The position numbers and the translations under genes are program-made. Source: Bog-257 sp963805985 (lineage in GTDB: Bacteria > Acidobacteriota > Terriglobia > Terriglobales > Acidobacteriaceae). From it: DNA of 64,000 nt. A model generated the notes under the pieces. That model saw only the letters and a program-made list of their open reading frames with translations, ran no database searches and was not told the origin of the DNA. Shown piece after piece: positions 52,167 through 59,940 of the stretch. The stretch lies in contig CAWDWG010000013.1 of assembly GCA_963805985.1 (NCBI GenBank), forward strand, positions 124,001 through 188,000. Direction: 5' to 3'. The stretch's first letter is position 1, and each line of letters starts with the position of its first letter.

Positions 52167-52973
52167 GTGCGAATACTCTTCGTCGGAGACATCTTCGGCC
52201 GGCCCGGCCGTAACATCGTTCACGAGCGCCTGCCCGAGTTGCAAAAGCAGCACGCCGTCGATCTCACCATCGCTAACGGCGAGAATGCTGCCGGCGGCTT
52301 CGGCATCACGCCGCAGATTGCCGAAGAACTCTTCGAGCTTGGCATCGATGTCATCACCACCGGCAACCACGTCTGGGACAAGCGCGAGATCATCGACTAC
52401 ATGAACTCGGCCAACGGCAACGAGGCGTCTCTGGCGCGCCGTGTACTGCGCCCCGCGAATTATCCTGCGGGCTCGCCCGGCTTCGGCTGGTATCAGGGAC
52501 GCACGCGCGGCGGCGTACCCTACGCCGTCATCAACCTTCAGGGCCGCGTTTTTATGGCGCAGAACGACGATCCGTTTCGCGTCGCCGACAAACTGCTGAA
52601 GGAGATTTCTGCGAAGGTCATCCTTGTCGACATGCACGCCGAGGCAACTTCCGAAAAGCTATCGCTGGGTTGGTATCTCGAAGGACGGGTAACCGCGGTC
52701 CTCGGCACGCACACTCACATTCCTACTGCCGATGAGCAGGTGCTTCCAGGCGGAACGGTTATGCAGACCGATGTCGGCATGACCGGTCCTTATGACAGCG
52801 TGATCGGCGTGCAGAAGGAATTAATCCTGCAGCGCTTCCTGACCAACATGCCGGGACGATTCGAGGCGGCCACGAACGACGTGCGCCTGTGTGCCACGCT
52901 GATTGACTGCGATGCTGACACCGGCCGGGCGACGGCGGTTCAAAGGATCATGCTGAAGGAAAACAGCAATTAG
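52167..52973 (+). CDS. ymdB: YmdB-family metallophosphoesterase
   Basis: A 268-residue enzyme of the TIGR00282/YmdB type. The metal-binding motifs are RILFVGDIFGRPGRN at the start, TIANGENAAGGFGIT, VITTGNHVWDKRE, VLVDMHAEATSEK (here VILVDMHAEA) and LGTHTHIPTADEQ, followed by GMTGPYDSVIGV. Bacillus YmdB hydrolyses 2',3'-cyclic nucleotides and affects biofilm fate; the role here is unknown. The GTG at 52167 has AAGGA eleven bases upstream. A spacer carrying repeats separates it from the ATP-grasp cluster. Confidence 0.93.
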   Translation: MRILFVGDIFGRPGRNIVHERLPELQKQHAVDLTIANGENAAGGFGITPQIAEELFELGIDVITTGNHVWDKREIIDYMNSANGNEASLARRVLRPANYPAGSPGFGWYQGRTRGGVPYAVINLQGRVFMAQNDDPFRVADKLLKEISAKVILVDMHAEATSEKLSLGWYLEGRVTAVLGTHTHIPTADEQVLPGGTVMQTDVGMTGPYDSVIGVQKELILQRFLTNMPGRFEAATNDVRLCATLIDCDADTGRATAVQRIMLKENSN

Positions 52974-53108
52974 CTACTAGCCATTAACTTCAGCCACCTG
53001 GTTAATGCTTCGATGGCGCCGATATTAGCAACGCGCTAGCCTGGGTTATGAACCGGAGTGATACGAAGCTTAGGTTGTGGCTAATCGCTAATTGCTAATT
53101 GCTTCTTT
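52968..53108. repeat. AATTAGC word-repeat spacer
   Basis: GCAATTAGCTACTAGCC at the end of ymdB and GGCTAATCGCTAATTGCTAATTGCTTC just before tadA form inverted word repeats of about 14 nt. The same words recur at 62378-62405 and 62519-62560. Possibly a terminator-like fold. Confidence 0.55.
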
Positions 53109-53591
53109 ATGCAATCCGACGAATTGTGGATGGAGGAAGCTCTGCGCGAAGCCCAGCGCGCGTTCGCGCTCGGCGAGGTTCCCGTGGGCGCGGTCGTCGT
53201 TTATGACGGCCGCGTGATTGGGCGTGGATGCAACCGTCCCCTGACCGCTCACGATCCCACGGCTCACGCCGAGGTTCTCGCGTTGCGCGAAGCGGGGCAG
53301 ACCATCGGCAACTATCGTTTGCTTGACTGCGACCTCTATGTCACGGTCGAACCCTGCGCCATGTGCGCTGGCGCCATCACCCACGCACGCATCCGCCGTT
53401 TGATCTATGGCGCCGAGGATCCCAAAGCCGGCGCTGTTCATTCCATGCTTCAAGTACTCAATCACCCGAAGCTGAATCATCAGGTAGAAGTCAATTCTGG
53501 AGTGCTGGCTGCGCGCTGCATGGACCTGTTGCAGACCTTCTTCCGCGAACGCCGGAACTCGCCCGATCAAGCGCAGCATCAAAGCTACTAA
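53109..53591 (+). CDS. tadA: tRNA-specific adenosine deaminase TadA
   Basis: A 160-residue zinc deaminase. HAE in DPTAHAEVLALREAG and PCAMCAGAITHARIRRLIYG supply the zinc ligands (His, two Cys) and the catalytic Glu. TadA makes inosine at the wobble position of tRNA(Arg). DPKAGAVHSMLQVL and LNHQVEVNSGVLA are typical of the tRNA branch rather than cytidine or guanine deaminases. It starts soon after the AATTAGC spacer and precedes msbA by 112 nt. Confidence 0.95.
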   Translation: MQSDELWMEEALREAQRAFALGEVPVGAVVVYDGRVIGRGCNRPLTAHDPTAHAEVLALREAGQTIGNYRLLDCDLYVTVEPCAMCAGAITHARIRRLIYGAEDPKAGAVHSMLQVLNHPKLNHQVEVNSGVLAARCMDLLQTFFRERRNSPDQAQHQSY

Positions 53592-53703
53592 CGCCTTGTC
53601 GTTCCATCGCACCGGCAATTCCAGTAGAATCGGAAGTTAGCACATTCGCCCGTCTGGCCTGCGCTGCCGCTCCCCAGCGTCCTGGCGCAGATCGCAACAG
53701 ACT

Positions 53704-55539
53704 ATGCGTCGAATAACTCGCCTTCTTCGATACTTCAAGCCCTACTGGATTTACCTGTTGGCATCGGTCGTCTCGATGGCGCTGGTAGGGCTGCTCGACG
53801 CATTTCGTGTGCTGCTGCTAGGGCCTGTCCTCGATCAGGTGCTCAATCCCAGTTCGCAGTCGCGCGCGCTGCCGCTGCTCCCGGTTCCGCTCTTTGGCCA
53901 CCATCTGGATCTGCGATCCTTCGTTCCGCAGCACTTCCACAACGTCTGGGCCGTCGTCGCCTTCGCGCTCATCATCTCCACCATCCTCAAGGGCATCTTC
54001 GACTACGGTGGCACCTATCTGGCCAACTATGCCGGCTTCGGCATGACCACTGATTTGCGAAATGAACTCCACAACGCGACGCTGCGACGCTCGGTAGGAT
54101 TCTTCCAGCAATACTCCACCGGCACGTTGCTGTCAGCGATCGTCAACGACGTGGAGCGCGTGCAGTTCGCCATGTCCAGCGTGCTGGCGGAATTCCTGCA
54201 GCAGTTCTTCACCTTCATCTTTGTCGCCATCGTGGTCGTCGGGGTGGGACGCCGCCTCACCTGGGTACTACTCATCTTCGTGCCCATCATCATCCTGTCG
54301 GCGCGGCGCATCGGCGTTCGCGTCCGCACCACCACGCGCAAGGGTCAGGACAAGCTGGCAGAGATCAACAATCTGCTGCATGAAACCATCACCGGCATTC
54401 GCGTGGTGAAAGCCTTCTGCATGGAGGCGTGGGAGACGAACCGATTCCGCGAAGCGGCGCGGCGTCTGTTCAAAGCAAATCTGCGCTCCACCAGCGCCTT
54501 CGCCATCAACTCGCCGATGATGGACATCTTTGGCGCCATCGCCATCGCGCTGCTCATCCTGATGGGCCGCGAGTACATCAAGCACGGCTACCTGAGCGAA
54601 GGCTTCTTCATCGCCTTCATCATCGCGGTTTTCAAGATGTACGAACCGGTTCGCAAGTTTGGGCAGTTTCACAACAATTTCCAGCAGGCGCTGGGCGCCT
54701 CCGAGCAGATCTTCAATTTCCTCGACGCGCAGGACGATGTTCGGCAAAAGCCAGGCGCAATCGCGTTGCCGCCATTCCAGCGCGGCATCCGATTCGAGCA
54801 CGTTTATTTCAGTTACTCAAAAGGCGGAGGCGATCGCGATGTCCTTCGCGATATCGATCTCGAGGTAAGTCCTGGCGAGGTAGTGGCGATCGTCGGCTCC
54901 AGCGGGTCGGGCAAGACAACCCTGGTCCAGCTCTTGCCGCGCTTCTTTGACGTTAGTCGCGGCCGCCTGCTCATCGACGGGCATGACGTACGCGATCTTA
55001 CCGTTGGTTCGCTGCGTTCCCAGATCGGCATCGTGACTCAGGACACCATTCTCTTCAATGACACCGTGCGCAACAATATCGCTTACGGTCAGCCGCAGAT
55101 TCCGCCAGCGGCGGTCGAAGAGGCTGCCCGCATGGCGCTGGCGCATGACTTCATCATGGCGTTGCCCAAGGGATATGACTCCATCATCGGCGAGCGCGGT
55201 TTGCGCCTGAGCGGCGGTGAGCGGCAGCGGCTTTCCATTGCCCGTGCCATCTTGAAGAACGCGCCCATCCTAGTTCTCGACGAAGCCACTTCGGCGCTCG
55301 ATACCGAGAGCGAGGCTCTGGTGCAATCGGCCCTGCAAAACCTGATGACAGGACGCACGGTGTTTGTGATTGCACACCGGCTGTCGACGGTGCGCCGGGC
55401 CGATCGCATCCTGGTTCTGGAAAACGGAAGGATCACCGACGAAGGCTCCCACGAGGGCCTCATGGGACGCACCGGAACCTATCGACGGCTATACGATTTG
55501 CAGTTTGACGACATCGAGGCAATCTCAGGAACGGAGTAA
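53704..55539 (+). CDS. msbA: ABC transporter, MsbA-like permease and ATPase
   Basis: A 611-residue half transporter with six transmembrane helices (about 1-330) and a nucleotide-binding domain. The Walker A is IVGSSGSGKTTLVQLL (about 395-405), the signature LSGGERQRLSIARAIL (from 502), the Walker B ILVLDEATSALD (Asp526-Glu527), and the H-loop VIAHRLSTV. Family knowledge: MsbA flips lipid A-core across the inner membrane. It leads a same-strand set with yicC, gmk, rpoZ and coaBC. A different lipid substrate is possible, as the substrate site cannot be read by eye. Confidence 0.9.
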   Translation: MRRITRLLRYFKPYWIYLLASVVSMALVGLLDAFRVLLLGPVLDQVLNPSSQSRALPLLPVPLFGHHLDLRSFVPQHFHNVWAVVAFALIISTILKGIFDYGGTYLANYAGFGMTTDLRNELHNATLRRSVGFFQQYSTGTLLSAIVNDVERVQFAMSSVLAEFLQQFFTFIFVAIVVVGVGRRLTWVLLIFVPIIILSARRIGVRVRTTTRKGQDKLAEINNLLHETITGIRVVKAFCMEAWETNRFREAARRLFKANLRSTSAFAINSPMMDIFGAIAIALLILMGREYIKHGYLSEGFFIAFIIAVFKMYEPVRKFGQFHNNFQQALGASEQIFNFLDAQDDVRQKPGAIALPPFQRGIRFEHVYFSYSKGGGDRDVLRDIDLEVSPGEVVAIVGSSGSGKTTLVQLLPRFFDVSRGRLLIDGHDVRDLTVGSLRSQIGIVTQDTILFNDTVRNNIAYGQPQIPPAAVEEAARMALAHDFIMALPKGYDSIIGERGLRLSGGERQRLSIARAILKNAPILVLDEATSALDTESEALVQSALQNLMTGRTVFVIAHRLSTVRRADRILVLENGRITDEGSHEGLMGRTGTYRRLYDLQFDDIEAISGTE

Positions 55540-55548
55540 TCGCGCGCC

Positions 55549-56439
55549 ATGAACGTCCGCTCCATGACCGGCTATGCTCAGGTTAAAGTTCACGTGGACG
55601 ATCAGCTCACGTTAAGCCTCAGCCTGAAATCCGTAAACCACCGCTTTCTCGATCTTCACCTGCGCATGCCTGGCGAACTCGATCCCGTCGAGATCAAGGT
55701 CCGCCGAGTACTGAAGGAACGCTTGCACCGCGGGCACATCGAGGTCACCATCAGCCTGGAGCGCAGCGGCGGGTCGGCTTTCTCCGTCAATCGTAATCTG
55801 GTGGGCGGATATCTCCGAACCTTTCGCGAAGTCGCCGAGGAGTTCGGCGTCAGCGCCGAGCCAGATCTGAATGCAGTGCTCAAGCTGCCCGGAGCTTTGA
55901 ACGCGGCAGAGAATGGCGAGGGGATGGCGGCGCTGGAAGAACAGGTTACAGGCGCTCTGAAGGAGTGCATCGATCGGCTGAATCACATGCGCGAGGAAGA
56001 AGGTCAGGGTGCAGCTGCCGACTTGCGCAATCGCATGACGCATCTTTCATCGGCGACGCATGAGGTCGATCAGCTTCGCGGACGCGTGCTCAAGGCTTAC
56101 CAGGAGAAGCTGCACGGCCGCATGCAGGAGCTGTTGGGCTCGCACGTCGATCACGACCGCATTCTGCAAGAAGCAGCCATGCTGGCCGAGCGTAGCGACA
56201 TTCAGGAAGAACTGGTGCGGATGAAGAACCACATTCATCACTTCCTCTCGCTGCTCGATGCTGGAGGAGAAACCGGCAAGAAACTAGACTTTCTGTTGCA
56301 GGAGATGAACCGCGAGGCCAATACGCTGATGTCCAAGACAACCGGCGTCACCGGCGAAGCGCTGCGCATCACCGAACTCGGCCTGGCAATGAAGTCGGAA
56401 ATCGAAAAGGCACGCGAACAGATACAGAACCTGGAATGA
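55549..56439 (+). CDS. yicC: YicC-family endoribonuclease
   Basis: A 296-residue YicC protein. It starts VRSMTGYAQVKVHVDDQ, with KSVNHRFLDLHLRMP following. The C-terminal DUF1732 part has ILQEAAMLAERSDIQEELVR, HIHHFLSLL and GKKLDFLLQEMNREANTLMS. Family knowledge: YicC/YloC proteins are endoribonucleases acting on small RNA or mRNA ends. The stop overlaps the gmk start by four bases (ATGA), a conserved yicC-gmk coupling. Confidence 0.95.
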   Translation: MNVRSMTGYAQVKVHVDDQLTLSLSLKSVNHRFLDLHLRMPGELDPVEIKVRRVLKERLHRGHIEVTISLERSGGSAFSVNRNLVGGYLRTFREVAEEFGVSAEPDLNAVLKLPGALNAAENGEGMAALEEQVTGALKECIDRLNHMREEEGQGAAADLRNRMTHLSSATHEVDQLRGRVLKAYQEKLHGRMQELLGSHVDHDRILQEAAMLAERSDIQEELVRMKNHIHHFLSLLDAGGETGKKLDFLLQEMNREANTLMSKTTGVTGEALRITELGLAMKSEIEKAREQIQNLE

Positions 56440-57185
56440 GCGGAATCGTCTTCATCATCTCGGCGCCTTCGGGCTCAGGCAAGTCGACCCTGACCAATGA
56501 AGTACGGCGCATCGTGCAAAACCTCGAGTTCTCGATCAGCTATACGACGCGGCCGCCGCGGGGTAGCGAGCAGTCGGGGCGCGAGTACTTCTTTATCACG
56601 CGCCATGAATTCGAGCGCATGATGCGCGAAGACGAATTTCTGGAATGGGCGGAAGTCTTCGGCAACTATTACGGAACGGCCAAACGCTTTCTGCGTGAGG
56701 CGACGGCCCGAGGACACGATTTGCTGCTCGACATCGACGTGCAGGGCGCGGCTCAGGTAAAGCGTAAGGTCCCCGATGCGGTGAGTATTTTCGTATTGCC
56801 TCCGTCGCGGCAGGAACTGGAGCGGCGCCTGCGACGGCGCGCCGAGGCCGACGACAATTTACAGCGGCAGTCAATGGGTAGCGGAGCGCGCCCGTTTAAC
56901 ACAGAGGCCATCATTCAGCGCCGGCTTCAGACCGCTTCGCGCGAGATTGAGAATTTTGCGCAGTACGACTATATTTTGGTCAACGATCGGCTGGGCGAGT
57001 CGATTGACACCCTGAAGTCGATTGTTGAGGCGGAGCGACTGAAGAGATCCGGGACCGCTTTAACCCCGAAGGATGAGACGGTGCTGGCGGTTGCGAGTCA
57101 GGCGCGCCGAGACAATATGATGCCGCAAATTGAGACGATTCTGGCGACATTCGACCTTTCCGGTCTTCCCACTGTCACGGAGTGA
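56436..57185 (+). CDS. gmk: guanylate kinase
   Basis: A 249-residue enzyme with the P-loop APSGSGKSTL (residues 10-19), SYTTRPPRGSEQSGREYFFI for GMP binding, and LLLDIDVQGAAQVKRKVPDAV. It phosphorylates GMP to GDP. It is about 40 residues longer than the usual 205, through a C-terminal extension (from about 205) and a short insert near 140-150 (QRQSMGSGARPFN). It is translationally coupled to yicC. The rpoZ start follows three bases after the stop. Confidence 0.93.
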   Translation: MSGIVFIISAPSGSGKSTLTNEVRRIVQNLEFSISYTTRPPRGSEQSGREYFFITRHEFERMMREDEFLEWAEVFGNYYGTAKRFLREATARGHDLLLDIDVQGAAQVKRKVPDAVSIFVLPPSRQELERRLRRRAEADDNLQRQSMGSGARPFNTEAIIQRRLQTASREIENFAQYDYILVNDRLGESIDTLKSIVEAERLKRSGTALTPKDETVLAVASQARRDNMMPQIETILATFDLSGLPTVTE

Positions 57186-57188
57186 GCT

Positions 57189-57440
57189 ATGAAACTGGTT
57201 GAAGGTTTCGATAGTAATTATCGGTACGTCCTGGTAGCGGCGCGACGCGCTCGCCAGATTCAAAATGGCGCTCGTCCGGTTCTGGAACCCCACTCCCGCA
57301 AGCCTTGCCGAATTGCCGAGGAGGAGATTCAGGCGGGCAAGGTGAAGTGGGAGATTCCGCCGGCCGCCGCGGTTGCAAGCTCGATGGAAGCGGCCGCTGA
57401 GATGCCGGATGGACGCGTGGGCGGCGACGCCGACGACTAG
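57189..57440 (+). CDS. rpoZ: RNA polymerase omega subunit
   Basis: An 83-residue omega subunit. FDSNYRYVLVAARRARQIQN is the conserved alpha helix that contacts beta-prime, and KPCRIAEEEIQAGKVKWEI is the second family block. Omega helps fold and retain beta-prime. It follows gmk directly, the usual arrangement. The last 20 residues are Ala/Gly/Asp-rich. Confidence 0.93.
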   Translation: MKLVEGFDSNYRYVLVAARRARQIQNGARPVLEPHSRKPCRIAEEEIQAGKVKWEIPPAAAVASSMEAAAEMPDGRVGGDADD

Positions 57441-57482
57441 AATCTTCGGTTGCCGCAGCGCATCAGCTCATTAGAGATACCG

Positions 57483-58712
57483 ATGAAAATCGTTCTGGGC
57501 GTGAGCGGTGGTATCGCCGCTTATAAAGCCGCTGAAATCGTCCGCCATTTACAGGAACGCGGCGTGCGCGTGCAGGTCGTCATGACTGCGGCCGCACAGG
57601 AATTCGTCCGTCCTCTCACCTTCGCAGCGCTCTCCGGCGAAAAGGTCATCACCAGCATGTTCGGCTCGTCAGCCGAAGAACCCAATCTAGACTCTGCGGT
57701 AGAGCACATTTCCGTCGCGCAATCGATCGATTGTCTGCTGGTAGCGCCTGCGACCGCCGACGTGATCGCAAAGTTCGCGCAGGGGATCGCGAATGACTTT
57801 CTCAGCACACTGTACCTGGCTACAACCGCTCCGGTGGTTATTGCGCCAGCGATGAATGTCAACATGTGGCAGCATCCCGCGACGCAGGCAAACCTGGAAA
57901 TTTTGCGGCGACGTGGTGTTCATGTGGTCGAGCCGGACAGCGGATATCTCGCCTGCGGCATGGTCGGCGCTGGGCGGCTGGCGGAGCCGGAACACATTGT
58001 TGCTGCGACTCTGGCCCGCCTCGGAGTTGCTCAGGATCTCGCCGGCGAGACGGTGCTAGTCACGGCTGGTCCAACGCATGAGCCTATAGACCCTGTGCGA
58101 TACCTTGGAAATCGATCGAGCGGCAAGATGGGATATGCGATTGCGGAAGCTGCGCTGCGGCGAGGAGCCAAGGTCATCCTGGTGAGTGGGCCGACCGCGA
58201 TCCAGCCTCCAGGCGCAGCCGACACCGTCTTTGTCGAAACGGCGCAACAAATGCGTTCGGCGGTGCTTGAGCGATGGGAGCAGGCGACCTTCATCATTAT
58301 GGCGGCGGCGGTTGGCGACTATCACGTTGCCAATGCTTCGAAAGAGAAGATCAAGCGCGACGGTGCGATGGCTCTGCAACTGGAACCGAATCCAGACATT
58401 CTGGCCGACTTGGGCAGCTTGCGGCACGCCTTAGGCAAGCCTTCTCCGATTCTCATCGGCTTTGCGGCGGAGACGGAAAACGGCTTGGAGAATGCGCGCG
58501 CCAAGCTGAACAAGAAGCACGTCGATGCGATTGTGCTGAACGACGTCTCGCGCTCAGATATCGGCTTCAACTCCGATCGCAATGAAATAACGATTGTGAC
58601 CACAGGTGAAACGGTTCGGGTTCCTGAAGCTGGTAAGCTGGAGATCGCACAAAAAATCCTGGAATTCGCATTGCGTCTAAGAGCAAACCGCGAAGCCCCG
58701 GCGATGAAGTAA
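57483..58712 (+). CDS. coaBC: bifunctional phosphopantothenoylcysteine decarboxylase/phosphopantothenate-cysteine ligase
   Basis: A 409-residue CoaBC of coenzyme A synthesis. The N-terminal flavoprotein decarboxylase has KIVLGVSGGIAAYKAAEIVR, PATADVIAKFAQGIANDFLS, the PAMNVNMWQHPA motif and a SGYLACGMVGAGRL substrate-clamp loop. The CoaB part (from about 190) has VLVTAGPTHEPIDPVRYLGN and SSGKMGYAIAEAA, then NKKHVDAIVLNDVSR. I chose the ATG at 57483 because the first strand starts there; a start at 57450 would add 11 residues. Confidence 0.95.
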   Translation: MKIVLGVSGGIAAYKAAEIVRHLQERGVRVQVVMTAAAQEFVRPLTFAALSGEKVITSMFGSSAEEPNLDSAVEHISVAQSIDCLLVAPATADVIAKFAQGIANDFLSTLYLATTAPVVIAPAMNVNMWQHPATQANLEILRRRGVHVVEPDSGYLACGMVGAGRLAEPEHIVAATLARLGVAQDLAGETVLVTAGPTHEPIDPVRYLGNRSSGKMGYAIAEAALRRGAKVILVSGPTAIQPPGAADTVFVETAQQMRSAVLERWEQATFIIMAAAVGDYHVANASKEKIKRDGAMALQLEPNPDILADLGSLRHALGKPSPILIGFAAETENGLENARAKLNKKHVDAIVLNDVSRSDIGFNSDRNEITIVTTGETVRVPEAGKLEIAQKILEFALRLRANREAPAMK

Positions 58713-58745
58713 ATTCGCGATACTGCACAACTCGCACCTCCCCAC

Positions 58746-59558
58746 ATGGCCCTTAATCGCAACTTGATACGCGAACGTTTGCTGTTCTATCGCGAACTCG
58801 GCGTCGGTCCGCTTTATCGGCGGGAAGTGCGGACGACGGCGCCAGGGGAATCACCCTCTGAGCAGCGGCTCGCGCCGGTCGAGGCCCCGAACAGTAGTCA
58901 GGATTTGGTGGCCACTGAGGTCACCGGCGGCGATCGCGATGCTCAGTTACAGGTGATCCTCGACGAAATTGGGCCTGACTGCCAACGCTGCAAACTTGGC
59001 AAGCAGGGCCGTAAGCAGATTGTCTTCGGCACTGGCGATCCCTTTGCAGAGCTGATGTTTATTGGGGAAGGGCCGGGCGCAGATGAAGACGCCCAGGGGC
59101 TGCCGTTTGTTGGCCGTGCCGGACAACTGCTGAATAACATGATCACCGCGATGGGTTTGAAGCGCGAGCAGGTTTACATCGCCAATATCGTAAAATGCAG
59201 GCCGCCGGGAAATCGTACCCCCGAACGCGATGAGTGCGACACCTGCTCGCCGTTCCTGATGCGGCAGATTCAGGTGATCCGGCCGAAGGTAATCGTTGCG
59301 CTTGGCGCGACAGCGGCGAAGAATCTTCTCGGCGTGAACGACTCCATGACTTCGATGCGCGGCCGTTTTTACGACTTTTCCCCGCCAGGCATGCCGCTGG
59401 ATGCCGGTGAGCCGTTCTCCTGCAAGCTGGCGGTGACCTATCATCCGGCGTTCCTGTTGCGCGATCCACGGCAGAAAAAAGAAGCGTGGAAGGACCTGCA
59501 AATGGTGATGCGCCTGCTTGGCCTGACCGCACCGAAGCGCGACACCAGCGTCGAATAA
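58746..59558 (+). CDS. family 4 uracil-DNA glycosylase ([4Fe-4S])
   Basis: A 270-residue protein. The catalytic core (about 75-265) has CQRCKLGKQGRKQIVFGTGD with the first cysteine pair of the iron-sulphur cluster, motif A LMFIGEGPGADEDAQGLPFV, then VKCRPPGNRTPERDECDTCS with further cluster cysteines, and the motif B VTYHPAFLLRDPRQK. This fits family 4 UDG, which removes uracil from DNA. The first 70 residues are a variable extension. It follows coaBC by 33 nt and may be in the same transcript. Confidence 0.92.
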   Translation: MALNRNLIRERLLFYRELGVGPLYRREVRTTAPGESPSEQRLAPVEAPNSSQDLVATEVTGGDRDAQLQVILDEIGPDCQRCKLGKQGRKQIVFGTGDPFAELMFIGEGPGADEDAQGLPFVGRAGQLLNNMITAMGLKREQVYIANIVKCRPPGNRTPERDECDTCSPFLMRQIQVIRPKVIVALGATAAKNLLGVNDSMTSMRGRFYDFSPPGMPLDAGEPFSCKLAVTYHPAFLLRDPRQKKEAWKDLQMVMRLLGLTAPKRDTSVE

Positions 59559-59571
59559 CCGCGCGTTTGCG

Positions 59572-59847
59572 TTATTTCTCGTACCAATCGGAGTGGGGAG
59601 ACCACTGGTGACACGACAAGCAGGCCGTGATTATCCACTGATACAAGCAGGCTGGGCAAACTCCGCCGGTATCGAATGTATTCCAGACATGCCGACATTT
59701 GCACATCCATCGATCCGTTGGCTTGGGCTGCCAGCCGCAGAGCGGACATCTGATCCGTGGCCCCGAAGGTCCCTTGGAACCCGTATCGCTAACTTCCGGT
59801 TCGCGATCCAAGACCGTTGAGGCGCCCGGTTCTGATTTGCCCCCCAT
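59572..59847 (-). CDS. small cysteine-rich zinc-ribbon-like protein
   Basis: A 91-residue protein. After about 30 polar residues come the blocks CPLCGWQPKPTDRWMCKCRH, VCPACLYQWIITACLSCHQW; three CxxC pairs, one CxC and many Trp suggest two zinc ribbons. I recognise the pattern from acidobacterial genomes but know no function. The ATG at 59847 is chosen; the frame runs upstream to 60132 through sequence antisense to priA, which is not credible. It is convergent with the UDG gene, leaving 13 nt. Confidence 0.7.
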   Translation of the reverse strand: MGGKSEPGASTVLDREPEVSDTGSKGPSGPRIRCPLCGWQPKPTDRWMCKCRHVWNTFDTGGVCPACLYQWIITACLSCHQWSPHSDWYEK

Positions 59848-59940
59848 CGTGAGATCATGCCATAAGAAGACTTGGACTGTCCCATCACAATGGCGTCTGC
59901 ATTGACCTTTTGCCGATGGCGTGGAAGGTCTGGCTAGATC

